A stretch of DNA of 64,000 nt from Paludibacteraceae bacterium (lineage in GTDB: Bacteria > Bacteroidota > Bacteroidia > Bacteroidales > Paludibacteraceae), in assembly GCA_016937795.1 (NCBI GenBank), contig JAFGVV010000049.1, positions 124,001 to 188,000 on the forward strand. The letters are read 5' to 3'. The translations under genes and the position numbers were made by a program. Below, piece after piece: positions 24,622-32,971 of this stretch. The number at the start of each line of letters is the position of its first letter. Position 1 is the first letter of the stretch. The notes beneath the pieces are model-generated. The model made no database searches, was not told where the DNA came from, and was given only the letters and a program-made list of their open reading frames with translations.

Positions 24622-25905
24622 TTATCTTATTTTACTTTCTGACCAATTAAAATGTGGTGTAATTTCACCTGGTTCTCGTCCCAATGGTGCTCCTATTATA
24701 ACTTCATTTATTGATAGTGTAAAGGATATAATATCATCTTCAATTATCAATGGTTTATTTCTATTTTCTACTACATACAAATCTAACGAAAATGAACCCC
24801 AGTTAAAGTATTGTTCTGGAATTTTCACTATTGCTTCATAAATACCCTTATCATGTTCGAAATTATAATTACCATTTCGCACAATAGAGTCTGAAAAAAT
24901 TTTATTACCCCCCTCATCTTTAAAGTGCAAGGTTAGATGAAGCATATTTTTATTTTCGGTGAGTTTATATTTTATGAATATTTCAAGTTCATCATCCACA
25001 CGCATTGTATCTGTATAATCTCCACCTTTTTTCCTCACTCCAATCTCCAAAAGCTCAAATCCTTTTTTGGCAATAACAGGTTTATCCCATTTTTTATGAT
25101 TTTCGATAGCGCTATCACCCTTTAGATAACGGCTTACAATAGGGTCGATAGCTCCAAACTCTTTTACCTGACCATTTTCAAGAATAATTCCAGTTTTACA
25201 AAGACTCTTCACCGCCGTCATATTATGACTCACAAACAACACCGTTCTCCCCTCGCCTTTGCTTACGTCCTGCATTTTGCCGATTGCTTTTTTCTGGAAT
25301 TCAGCATCTCCTACGGCAAGTACTTCGTCCACCACTAAGATTTCAGGGTCGAGGTGGGCAGCTATAGCAAAGCCAAGGCGTACCGTCATACCGCTACTGT
25401 AGCGCTTGGCAGGGGTGTCGATATAACGTTCCACGCCGGAGAAGTCCACTATCTCGTCGAACTTGCGGGAGATCTCGGCTTTAGTCATGCCCATAATGGC
25501 GCCGTTCATGTAGATGTTTTCGCGGCCTGTCATTTCGGGGTGGAAGCCTGTGCCTACTTCGAGGAGTGAGGCTATGCGTCCGCGGGCTTTAATGGTGCCG
25601 GTGCTGGGCGTGGTTACTTTGGAGAGGATTTTCAGCAGGGTAGATTTCCCGGCGCCGTTCTTTCCAATAATACCCAGCACATCGCCCTGCTCCACTTTAA
25701 AGTTGATATCCTTGAGGGCCCACACGTATTCGCTCTCGCCACGGTGTGCACGGTCGTTTAGCTCACCTATTTTCAGATAAGGATCGTCCTTACCCTGTAT
25801 ATTCATGGCATACCAGCGCTTCAGGTCGTGGCTCAGCGTACGGGTAGAAACCAGCCCGAGGCGGTATTGCTTACTAATATTCTCAAACTCTATTGCTGTT
25901 GGCAT
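24622..25905 (-). CDS. wzt: Polysaccharide-export ABC transporter ATPase with Wzt-like C-terminal domain
   Basis: 427 residues. The ATPase half (1 to about 255) has Walker A GIIGKNGAGKSTLL, signature YSSGMTVRLGFAIAAHLDPE and Walker B ILVVDEVLAVGD. The rest (about 265-427) resembles the beta-sandwich carbohydrate-recognition domain of Wzt proteins, which bind the modified end of the O-antigen chain. Base composition changes within the gene: 25501-25560 has 34 G/C of 60, while 24901-24960 has 20 of 60. The recognition domain thus looks exchanged together with the AT-rich sugar genes. Its permease gene lies 3 kb upstream, separated by accessory genes. Confidence 0.9.
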   Translation of the reverse strand: MPTAIEFENISKQYRLGLVSTRTLSHDLKRWYAMNIQGKDDPYLKIGELNDRAHRGESEYVWALKDINFKVEQGDVLGIIGKNGAGKSTLLKILSKVTTPSTGTIKARGRIASLLEVGTGFHPEMTGRENIYMNGAIMGMTKAEISRKFDEIVDFSGVERYIDTPAKRYSSGMTVRLGFAIAAHLDPEILVVDEVLAVGDAEFQKKAIGKMQDVSKGEGRTVLFVSHNMTAVKSLCKTGIILENGQVKEFGAIDPIVSRYLKGDSAIENHKKWDKPVIAKKGFELLEIGVRKKGGDYTDTMRVDDELEIFIKYKLTENKNMLHLTLHFKDEGGNKIFSDSIVRNGNYNFEHDKGIYEAIVKIPEQYFNWGSFSLDLYVVENRNKPLIIEDDIISFTLSINEVIIGAPLGREPGEITPHFNWSESKIR

Positions 25906-26533
25906 TTATATAAGTTTAAACAATAATTTTACTGTATTTTTCTTTTAACTACGAATTGCACCAATTACACTAATTAAAAAACTTAGTATTTTGTCTTATT
26001 CGTGAAATTAGTTTAATTCGTGGAATTTGTAGTCTGTTCTTATTCTAACTACGAATTAAACCAATTATACTAATTTAAAATCCCTTGTTTCTTTTCTCAT
26101 TCGTAAAATTCGATTAATTCATGAAATTTGTAGTTCGTATTTCTTTTTACTACGAATTTTACCAATTATACGAATTTAAAACACCTTATTTCTTTTCTAT
26201 TCGTAAAATTCGATTAATTAGTCGAATTTGTAGTCTGTATTTCTTTTTACTACGAATTTTACCAATTATACGAATTTAAACACTTAGCGCCTTGTCTTTA
26301 TTCGTGAAATTAGTTTAATTCGTGGAATTTGTAGTTCGTATTTCTTTTTACTACGAATTTTACCAATTATACGAATTTAAAACACATTGTTTCTTTTCTA
26401 TTCGTAAAATTCGGGTAATTCGTGGAATTTGTAGTCTGTTTTTATTGTAACTACGAATTAAACTAATTATAAGAATTTAATGTAGTCTGTATTTATTATC
26501 CACAAATTAGTAGCTTCTTAATTCAATTTTGCG
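25906..26533. repeat. Array of about six palindromic units with 100-bp period
   Basis: ACTACGAATT starts recur at about 25948, 26048, 26149, 26249, 26350 and 26450. Each unit holds ACTACGAATTTTACCAATTA-type sequence followed by an approximate inverted copy (TTCGTAAAATTCG..AATTTGTAGT), so every unit can form a long imperfect hairpin. The array resumes for about 60 bp after the GxxExxY gene (about 26915-26975), so that gene sits inside it. No coding frame is present. Confidence 0.85.
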
Positions 26534-26911
26534 TTATATATTTAAATATCTTTTGTGAGTCAGGCTCATTGACCCAAAGTTAACTAAGATTCCCAATCGT
26601 ACGCTTGTGGCTTTTAAGTAGTTTATTATCTGCGCTTCATGTTCTGGTAAAATAGTCGAGACAGCTTTTATCTCCAGAATAATATCGTCGTAACAAAAGA
26701 AATCAGCTATAAACTTTGTATTCAGTTTATTCTTTCCATAATAAACTTCAATAGGAGCCTGTGATTTAAAAGGGATGCTTTCCTCTTCAAATTGTAATTT
26801 CAATGCTTCCTGATAGACAGACTCCAAGAATCCAGCACCTAATTCTGCATGCACCTTCATACATGCACCTATTATTTTATAACTTTCGTCCTTATACAAT
26901 ATATCCACCAT
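26534..26911 (-). CDS. GxxExxY-family protein (PD-(D/E)xK-like)
   Basis: 125 residues. The family name motif is seen as GAGFLESVYQEAL (about 26-38). A nuclease-like core follows: FIADFFCYDDIILEIKAV (D and E-x-K arrangement, about 69-86) and HEAQIINYLKATSVRLGILV. No activity is established for the family. It is common in Bacteroidota and other environmental bacteria, often with many copies per genome. Here it lies inside an array of palindromic repeats between wzt and wzm, consistent with a mobile or repeat-associated gene rather than a polysaccharide gene. Confidence 0.92.
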   Translation of the reverse strand: MVDILYKDESYKIIGACMKVHAELGAGFLESVYQEALKLQFEEESIPFKSQAPIEVYYGKNKLNTKFIADFFCYDDIILEIKAVSTILPEHEAQIINYLKATSVRLGILVNFGSMSLTHKRYLNI

Positions 26912-26981
26912 CTTAATTCGTTCTTATTCGTAAAATTCGTTTTAATTCGGGTAATTTGTTGTCTGTTTTTTTTTGTATCCG

Positions 26982-28334
26982 CTATACCGTGTGAGGCTCT
27001 GCGAGCCACCCACTATATGTATTTATTTTACAAGCCAAAAAATAAGGCATATTCAACAATGTAAATGATTTACCCGAAGGTGTTTTCAATTTATCAATCT
27101 GAAATTTGCCGGCATACAACCTTATGGCTAAAGGAGATTCGGACATTTCGATGTATTGATGCAGCGATTTGAGTTTTCCTGTTTTTCCCGATTTTACTTC
27201 CACCGGTATGCCTTTGCCATTGACAACAATCAAAAAGTCTAATTCTGCCGATGCGCCCTCTTTTTCGCGCACCCAAAACAAAGGTTTATTCAGCTGATCT
27301 TTATTGGCAGCCATTAACTCCTGACTTACAATGTGTTCTATAATTTTACCGTTATACACATCCAACAAATCCGAGGTCGAAAATACTTCTTTTTGTATGC
27401 CTGCCAAAAAATTGACCATTCCCGTGTCTAAAACTTGTAAGCGTGGCAATTTTTTCAAATTGGGCTGATAGGGCAATTTTGTTTGAGTGGTGGGGTAAAT
27501 CAGATATATCAACTTTGCTTTTTCGAGCGTGCGCAACGCTTCTCCCATTTCGCGTGAGCCATAAGCCGACTCCCCAAAGCCATTGAAACGAATGCGCGAC
27601 CCGGCTTCGCGAAAGCAGGAGTTGATAGCATGACGCAAAATGTGTGTTTGCGAAGCGTTACGGGCATATTTTTCAATATCGTCGATATACGAAAGCAATA
27701 ACGATTCGTAAACCGGCTTTAGCTGCGATAAATCGCGCTGCTCCACGTATCGTTTTACAACTTCAGGCATACCGCCTATAAGTGTGTAAGTGTGAAACAA
27801 TCGGATTAGTTTGTCGTGTGCAAAGTCGGCAAAAGGTAAATTGTTAAGCTGCGCCATTGCCTGTTGTTCATCGCATGCGTCCAAAAATTCTTCGAACGAA
27901 AATGGATATAAAAATTGATATTCAACTCGCCCCACGGGAAACGAAACACTTGTGTCGAAAACTGTTTCGAGTAGCGACCCGGCTGCTATAACATAATACT
28001 GTGGATAGGCTTCGTAAAAATAACGTAGTGAAGCAATGGCTTCGGGCATTTCCTGTATTTCGTCGATAAATAGCAGCGTATCTGTGTTTTCGGCGTTTTT
28101 GTCTTTTATAAAAAAAAGTGCCTGAACTAATTCGTGTATCGAATTGCGATTCTGAAAGATAAGTTTATCTTCCTGGTTTTCGAGATTGACGTAAATATAT
28201 TGATTGAAATTTTCGGAAAATTGTTCAACCACAGTAGTTTTTCCTACCTGCCGTGCACCACGCAAAACAAGAGGCTTTCGGTAGGGAGACTGCTTCCATT
28301 GGAGCAATTGTGATATAATTTGCCGTTTAAACAT
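26982..28334 (-). CDS. AAA ATPase with DUF4143 C-terminal domain
   Basis: 450 residues. Walker A is GARQVGKTT (26-34) and Walker B is LLFIDEIQEMP (about 86-96). ELDFLIVVNGKGIPVEVKSG near 385-404 is the conserved restriction-endonuclease-like C-terminal core of DUF4143 proteins. The family is frequent in accessory regions and its function is unknown. The final residues (SGWLAEPHTV) are encoded by a REP-like repeat (26987-27013), so the natural end was probably near NMPYFLA and the repeat supplies the stop. A TATATTTG-type promoter box lies 24 bp upstream, with three iterons beyond it. Confidence 0.9.
   Translation of the reverse strand: MFKRQIISQLLQWKQSPYRKPLVLRGARQVGKTTVVEQFSENFNQYIYVNLENQEDKLIFQNRNSIHELVQALFFIKDKNAENTDTLLFIDEIQEMPEAIASLRYFYEAYPQYYVIAAGSLLETVFDTSVSFPVGRVEYQFLYPFSFEEFLDACDEQQAMAQLNNLPFADFAHDKLIRLFHTYTLIGGMPEVVKRYVEQRDLSQLKPVYESLLLSYIDDIEKYARNASQTHILRHAINSCFREAGSRIRFNGFGESAYGSREMGEALRTLEKAKLIYLIYPTTQTKLPYQPNLKKLPRLQVLDTGMVNFLAGIQKEVFSTSDLLDVYNGKIIEHIVSQELMAANKDQLNKPLFWVREKEGASAELDFLIVVNGKGIPVEVKSGKTGKLKSLHQYIEMSESPLAIRLYAGKFQIDKLKTPSGKSFTLLNMPYFLACKINTYSGWLAEPHTV
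26987..27013. repeat. 27-bp REP-like repeat, copy 1
   Basis: CCGTGTGAGGCTCTGCGAGC and following, containing palindrome GGCTC-TGC-GAGCC. A copy matching 26 of 27 positions is at 28616-28642, and a partial third (14 of 15) is at 28928-28942. The copies divide the wzt-wzm gap into segments. Confidence 0.8.
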
Positions 28335-28490
28335 GATTTATAGCGCTTTATAGGCTGCAAATATAGTTATTTATTTTGAGTTTGTTACATTCAATACCTT
28401 ATTTTACCCGATATTTGTAACAGACAATACCTTGTTTTGTGCAAATTTTGTAACAGACGATACCCAAATTGCACAAATTTGTATATTTTC
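28335..28490 (-). promoter_or_regulatory. Promoter of the DUF4143 ATPase with three 18-bp iterons at 33-bp period
   Basis: On the minus strand, TATATTTG at 28365-28358 is a -7 box just before the ATPase start. Upstream, on the + strand, TTTGTTACATTCAATACC (28381-28398), TTTGTAACAGACAATACC (28414-28431) and TTTGTAACAGACGATACC (28447-28464) recur at exactly 33 bp, about three helical turns. This arrangement suggests cooperative binding of a regulator. Which protein binds is unknown. Confidence 0.6.
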
Positions 28491-28586
28491 TCACTTACAA
28501 TAACACATCTCGCTCACCACACTTTCAATGGTTTTGCGCAAGCCTTTGGCATTATTGCGGTTAATGGAGATGATGGAGAGGGTCAT
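28491..28586 (-). pseudogene. N-terminal remnant of a family 2 glycosyltransferase (31 aa)
   Basis: ATG at 28586 opens MTLSIISINRNNAKGLRKTI-ESVV, a typical GT2 N-terminus, ending after 31 codons with TGA. The remainder of the gene is missing. It is evidence that a glycosyltransferase gene once stood between wzt and wzm and was deleted when the accessory genes arrived. Confidence 0.82.
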
Positions 28587-28615
28587 TGTTCTTTACTGTT
28601 TGACTGATAAACTAA

Positions 28616-28642
28616 CCGTGTGAGGCTCTGCGAGGCACCCAC
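28616..28642. repeat. 27-bp REP-like repeat, copy 2
   Basis: 26 of 27 positions match copy 1 at 26987-27013, in the same orientation. It lies immediately after the end of the ATPase fragment. Confidence 0.8.
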
Positions 28643-28643
28643 T

Positions 28644-28895
28644 TTAAATTCTACTTAGCCACAATCCTAATAAACGGTCGTAAACCATATAGCCTTTTTC
28701 CGATTTGTAAATAAGTTCCTTTTCAATTAACTTATTCAATGCCCGTGTTGTACTACTTACATTTTTAAGTCCATATTTGGATATAAACACACCGGCATTG
28801 ATTTGTTGCACAATTTTTTCTTTTGCCACTGCTTTCAGCAAATTAACCTGTACCGACGAAAAATTACATAAAATATCGCAATGTGCGATACGCAA
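28644..28895 (-). pseudogene. C-terminal fragment of an archaeal-type/AAA ATPase
   Basis: 83 codons from a TTG. SSVQVNLLKAVAKEKIVQQI, YGLKNVSSTTRALNKLIEKE and KGYMVYDRLLGLWL are the C-terminal winged-helix and end of a Bacteroidota ATPase family that normally has an N-terminal P-loop domain of about 300 residues. No P-loop part is present upstream; wzm ends 60 bp away. It is therefore a leftover of a larger gene, bounded on both sides by copies of the GAGGCTCTG repeat. Confidence 0.78.
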
Positions 28896-28954
28896 AGTGC
28901 GATATTGTGATTTTGTCTTGTTTTCTACCGTTTGAGGCTCTGTGTAATCCGTAT

Positions 28955-29791
28955 TTAAACAGTGTCCATAAACGATCGCTGCACTTTATTAAATACCACG
29001 ATGCCAATAGCGAGAAGGACTACCATAAAGCCAAAGCTATAGGCCAGCATGCCCCAGTCGAAGGTTCCTACGCCGAGTGCGCCGTATTTAAAGGCTTCCA
29101 TAATGCCTGTCACGGGGTTTAGCGCCATGATCCACTGTCGGTTTTCAGACATGGTGCTGAGGGGATAAATCACCGGAGTGGCATACATCCACAGCGAGAC
29201 AAAGAAGGTAAACAGAATGGTGAGGTCGCGGTACTTGGTGGTTAGCGACGACACGATAATACCAAAACCGAGTGCCAGACCGGCCAGCATAAGAATGAGC
29301 AGTGGCAACAACAAAATATAGATATTGGGCGCCACATCCACCCCGATAATCAGGTAATAAATGTACACCGCAATGAACAGCAGAAACTGTATGCCCATAC
29401 GTACCAGATTGGAAGTAACAGTGGCCAAAGGCACAATCATACGCGGGAAATACACTTTTCCGAAAATGCCCTGATTGGCAGTAAAAGTGGAGGAAGTTTT
29501 ATTCAGACAGTCGGAAAAATACTGCCAGAACACGATGCCGGCAAGGTAGAAAAGCGGCTGTGGCAGTCCGTCGGTGCTGATACCTGCAATGCCACCAAAC
29601 ACCACCATGTACATGATAGTGGTGAGAGCCGGCTGTATAAAGAACCAGGTGGGACCGAGAATGGTTTGCTTGTATTGGGTGATGATATCGCGCTTTACGA
29701 ACATTGAATACAGATCGCGATAGCGCCATATCTCTTTGAAATCAACTTCGAAAAGTTTGTTTTTGGGTTTTATTACGGTAGTAAATTCCAT
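28955..29791 (-). CDS. wzm: Polysaccharide-export ABC transporter permease
   Basis: 278 residues with six predicted membrane segments. YRDLYSMFVKRDIITQYKQT, ILGPTWFFIQPALTTIMYMV and the late SLWMYATPVIYPLS are typical of ABC-2 permeases of the Wzm/TagG/KpsM type. With Wzt it exports lipid-linked polysaccharide across the inner membrane. It is the first gene of the minus-strand locus and higher in GC than the sugar genes, like the ATPase half of wzt. This indicates a conserved transporter frame around a variable centre. It is separated from wzt by 3 kb of accessory genes and fragments. Confidence 0.92.
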   Translation of the reverse strand: MEFTTVIKPKNKLFEVDFKEIWRYRDLYSMFVKRDIITQYKQTILGPTWFFIQPALTTIMYMVVFGGIAGISTDGLPQPLFYLAGIVFWQYFSDCLNKTSSTFTANQGIFGKVYFPRMIVPLATVTSNLVRMGIQFLLFIAVYIYYLIIGVDVAPNIYILLLPLLILMLAGLALGFGIIVSSLTTKYRDLTILFTFFVSLWMYATPVIYPLSTMSENRQWIMALNPVTGIMEAFKYGALGVGTFDWGMLAYSFGFMVVLLAIGIVVFNKVQRSFMDTV

Positions 29792-30396
29792 ATTATGCTG
29801 TGAGACAAATTAAGAAACTATTAAAAAGAACATCTCTAAAAACAAGGGCGTTTTTGGCAACTTTTTCACACGACGCGGCACCTCAGTCCCATAGGGATAA
29901 GGTGCAAAAAGTGGCCTATAGCCTGTTTTAGAACGCAAATATACTTAGTTTTTTTCAATTGCGAACGCTCAGAAAGTTTCAATTACTTTAAATATCAGTA
30001 GTTTTAAACAGGCAGGTCAGTTAATCATCTGAATTACTCATTTTTATAAACAATAAAAAACCGTAATTTTTACTACAAGATATGCGTTTCGGGTTTCGAG
30101 TTCTGAGTTCTGAGTTCTGAGTTTCAGAGTTTCAGGTTTCAGGGTTTCAGGGTTTCAGAGTTTCAATTTGAAGATTTGAAATTTGAAGATTTTCTGTTCC
30201 GGAAGTGATTCTCAATTAATCACACGATCAGGCTGTTTCCTTGTTTCTTGTTTAAGTATTCAATTGTTTAACTATTTAATTTGTTTGCTTGACTTTTGAC
30301 TCAGAACTCAATACTCAACACTCAGAACTCAACACTCAGAACTCAATACTCAATACTCAGAACTTTCTTCTCCTTGTTTCCCCACATTTTAAGTCT
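29792..30396. repeat. Intergenic region with composite repeat, copy 1
   Basis: No gene. A hairpin lies at 29878-29905 (GCACCT / AGGTGC). A composite repeat runs from about 30095 to 30231: GAGTTCTGAG words, then TTTCAGAGTTTCAG words, then AATTTGAAGATTTGAA words, then a unique core beginning CCGGAAGTGATTCTCAAT (30199-30231). The core recurs at 31686-31711 and, inverted, at 32821-32853. CTCAGAACTCAA-type words at about 30299-30363 are an inverted echo. Confidence 0.75.
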
Positions 30397-30427
30397 TTTG
30401 TCTTTGTTCTTTTAATTCTTATCTTTG
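30397..30427 (+). promoter_or_regulatory. Bacteroidota-type promoter of the FemAB-like gene
   Basis: TTTG at 30397-30400, 19-bp spacer, TATCTTTG at 30420-30427. This is a full match to the TTTG / TAnnTTTG consensus, with the start codon 24 bp downstream. Confidence 0.75.
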
Positions 30428-30451
30428 CAACTTTTGTAAAAAATCAGCATT

Positions 30452-31576
30452 ATGTTTTCGCATGTTTATCTGAAAGAAATAGAAGAAGTATTCCGCACGC
30501 CGATTATTCAGCAGACGGCTTTTTGGTCGGAGGTAAAGGGTCGCCTGGGCGTGAAGTCCATCGCAGTGAATATCCGCATCCGCAAATCCGATTTCGATCC
30601 CGAAGCCGGTCCGTTCGAATATATTATGGCCGATATGCTTGTGCTTTTGCAGCAGGTAAGTGAGCAGTACTGTTATGCTTACGTGCCTTATGGCCCGGAG
30701 ATTGATCCGGGTGAAGAGCTGCGTGGCACATTTCTGGAGCAAGTTTCGGAGCAGATGCGCTCGTTTTTGCCTGCCAACTGCATCATGATTCGTTACGACC
30801 TGGCCTGGGAATCGTTCTGGGCCAACGACCCCGACTGCATCAGCGAGGAAGGCAAATGGCTCGGTCCGCCACCGGTCAATAGTCAGGAGTTTAGATTTAA
30901 CTTTGGCACCGAGCTTTGGAATCTTAAAAAAGCAGGCTCCAACATTTTGCCATCGAATACCATTTTTGTAAATCTGAAAGGTGATTCGAGTGCGTTATTG
31001 GCGCGCATGAAACCCAAAACGCGTTACAACATCGGACTTTCGCTGCGTCGTGGCGTAGAAGTGCGCATGGCCGGTCTGGAAGAATTAGCACTCTGGTATG
31101 CGCTGTATGCCGAGACAGCTACCCGTAATAATTTTTATCTGCACGATATTGAATATTTCCGTGTGGTGCTCACCGCCCGTGCCAACGACACACAATCGCC
31201 TGCCGATGTCCTTCTGCTGATTGCCGAACATGACAACCGTCCGCTGGCAGCTATGTTTCTGGTTATTTCGGGCAATCGTGCCACCTATCTCTACGGCGCT
31301 TCTTCGGGCGAAAGCCGACAGTTTATGGCCACATACGCTCTGCAATGGAAAGCCATGGAAATTGCGCAAGCCTGCTCGTGCCACGAATACGACATGTTTG
31401 GCATTTCGCCTGCCTCCGACCCTTCGCACCCCATGTACGGACTTTACCGTTTCAAGACAGGCTTTGGTGGCGAGCAATACCACGGCATGGGCTGCTGGGA
31501 TTATCCGCTTATCGAGGATGTGTATCTGTACTTTACTTCCGTAGAAATGAAACAGCAGGGGTATCATCTGAGTTAG
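30452..31576 (+). CDS. FemAB-like aminoacyl/peptidoglycan-bridge acyltransferase family protein
   Basis: 374 residues with two GNAT-like halves. TIFVNLKGDSSALLARMKPK-TRYNIGLS matches the conserved R-x-x-I/R-x-A/S segment of Fem proteins. FLVISGNRATYLYGASSGES and the C-terminal CHEYDMFGISP..GLYRFKTGFGG are strong family signatures. FemABX proteins use aminoacyl-tRNA to extend cell-wall bridge peptides; in Gram-negative relatives the acceptor is often unknown. It has its own promoter and no operon partner. Confidence 0.88.
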   Translation: MFSHVYLKEIEEVFRTPIIQQTAFWSEVKGRLGVKSIAVNIRIRKSDFDPEAGPFEYIMADMLVLLQQVSEQYCYAYVPYGPEIDPGEELRGTFLEQVSEQMRSFLPANCIMIRYDLAWESFWANDPDCISEEGKWLGPPPVNSQEFRFNFGTELWNLKKAGSNILPSNTIFVNLKGDSSALLARMKPKTRYNIGLSLRRGVEVRMAGLEELALWYALYAETATRNNFYLHDIEYFRVVLTARANDTQSPADVLLLIAEHDNRPLAAMFLVISGNRATYLYGASSGESRQFMATYALQWKAMEIAQACSCHEYDMFGISPASDPSHPMYGLYRFKTGFGGEQYHGMGCWDYPLIEDVYLYFTSVEMKQQGYHLS

Positions 31577-31996
31577 GAAATGGTTCCAGAGTTTCAGAGT
31601 TTCAGAGTTTCAGAGTTTCGATTTGAAAATTTGAAGATTTGAAGATTTGAAGATTTGAAGATTTGAAATTTGAAGATTGTCGGTCCCGGAAGTGATTCTC
31701 AATTAATCACAGGTCCCACAGTGTTTATTCAACATTTATGACCCGTGTCCAGTGTCTCCGTGTTGAAATAGTGCCTTTGTTTTTGATCTTGTCTCAGAGA
31801 AGGTACATTTAAATAGTAAATGGTCAATGATTAATTGGTAAATTACTGTTGTTTTCCGTGTCTTTGTGTCTCCGTGTTGAAAAGTGTCTTTGTTTTTGAT
31901 CTTGTCTCAGAGAAGGTACATTTAAATAGTAAATGGTCAATGAATAAATGGTCAATTGTCAACTATCCATTATCAATTGTCAACTAATGCCGCTTC
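31577..31996. repeat. Intergenic composite repeat copy 2 and a 113-bp tandem duplication
   Basis: Composite repeat words occupy 31584-31680 and the core is at 31686-31711. Then GTGTCTCCGTGTTGAAA at about 31751 and 31866, and GATCTTGTCTCAGAGAAGGT at 31785 and 31898, show a tandem duplication with a period of about 113-115 bp. AATGGTCAATTGTCAACTAT-type words follow. No gene. Confidence 0.8.
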
Positions 31997-32027
31997 TTGT
32001 TCATTTCAACAAAAAAATGTACCTTTG
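31997..32027 (+). promoter_or_regulatory. Promoter of the DUF1599 gene
   Basis: TTG at 31997-31999, 20-bp spacer, TACCTTTG at 32020-32027, 27 bp before the ATG. Confidence 0.65.
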
Positions 32028-32054
32028 TGACTCCAAAAAAACGAATGATTATTT

Positions 32055-32609
32055 ATGAATCAGACCAGCCAGCAATTTGATGAAGCAGCCGCTGTTTGCC
32101 GCGATATTTTCACAAAAAAAATGAAGGATTATGGCACTGCATGGCGCATTATGCGTCCCGAATCGGTGACCGATCAGATATTTATAAAAGCAAACCGTAT
32201 TCGCAGCATCGAAACAAAAGGCATCAGCAAAGTAGACGAAGGAATTCGTCCTGAGCTGATTGGCATTGTAAATTACAGCATTATCGGACTTATTCAGATG
32301 GAACTCGGCTACAGCGACGGCGAAGAGCTTTCGTTTGAGGAGGGCCTGAATTTTTACAACAAATATATGCAACAGGCCAAAGATCTAATGATGAACAAAA
32401 ATCATGATTACGACGAAGCCTGGCGTACCATGCGCATGGCCTCGTACACCGATCTGATTTTGATGAAAATAAAACGCACCAAACAAATAGAGGACAACAA
32501 GGGACAAACCCTGATCTCCGAAGGTGTGGATGCTAACTATTTCGACATGATTAATTATGCCATGTTCGGATTGATTAAAATGGAAGAAGGAATTGATTTG
32601 AAGATTTGA
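32055..32609 (+). CDS. DUF1599 domain protein
   Basis: 184 residues formed of two similar helical halves. MKDYGTAWRIMRPESVTDQI (about 23-42) is repeated as NHDYDEAWRTMRMASYTDLI (about 116-135). Each half continues with K-x-x-R-x-x-Q/S-I and ends near YSIIGLIQME / YAMFGLIKME. DUF1599 is grouped with nucleotide-modification-associated domains, but no reaction is established. The order DUF1599, BT_3928-like, tpiA is familiar in Bacteroidales and supports a conserved housekeeping role. Own promoter. Confidence 0.9.
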   Translation: MNQTSQQFDEAAAVCRDIFTKKMKDYGTAWRIMRPESVTDQIFIKANRIRSIETKGISKVDEGIRPELIGIVNYSIIGLIQMELGYSDGEELSFEEGLNFYNKYMQQAKDLMMNKNHDYDEAWRTMRMASYTDLILMKIKRTKQIEDNKGQTLISEGVDANYFDMINYAMFGLIKMEEGIDLKI

Positions 32610-32971
32610 AAATTTGAGATTTGAAGATTTGAAAAGCAACTTCATACTAAATTAATTCAATGTAAAGATTATATACAATCGCACACAGCTACAGCATCCC
32701 TATAGAGCTTGTCCGCCGTAGCGGCGGGTTGGGGGCATAGAAGAAATGAGGACTAAATAGTGGTTGTAAGTCAAAAGTCTAAGGTCAAATGACGCTTAAA
32801 CGAGGAAACAAGAAAACATACTGATCGTGTGATTAATTGAGAATCACTTCCGGGACATACAATCTTCAAATTTCAAATTTTCAAATTGAAACTCTGAAAC
32901 ATAAAACATTGAAACCCGAAACCAACTAACCAACCACCAACTATCCGATTTACTGATCAACAAAAAAAAGA
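32610..32971. repeat. Intergenic region with inverted composite repeat, copy 3
   Basis: The core at 32821-32853 is a perfect 33-bp inverted match to 30199-30231. It is followed by ATCTTCAAATTTCAAA and GAAACTCTGAAAC words, which is the same module order read backwards. A GTCCGCCGTAGCGGCGG palindrome lies near 32711. No gene. Confidence 0.8.

Noticed and set aside
25906..26533. Possible CRISPR array from 100-bp periodic repeats
   Set aside because: Units are imperfect hairpins with degenerate rather than identical repeats and no unique spacers.
28381..28464. Possible CRISPR array (repeats with equal spacing)
   Set aside because: Only three 18-bp units with 15-bp AT-rich intervals, no cas genes, and a promoter immediately adjacent; operator iterons explain it better.
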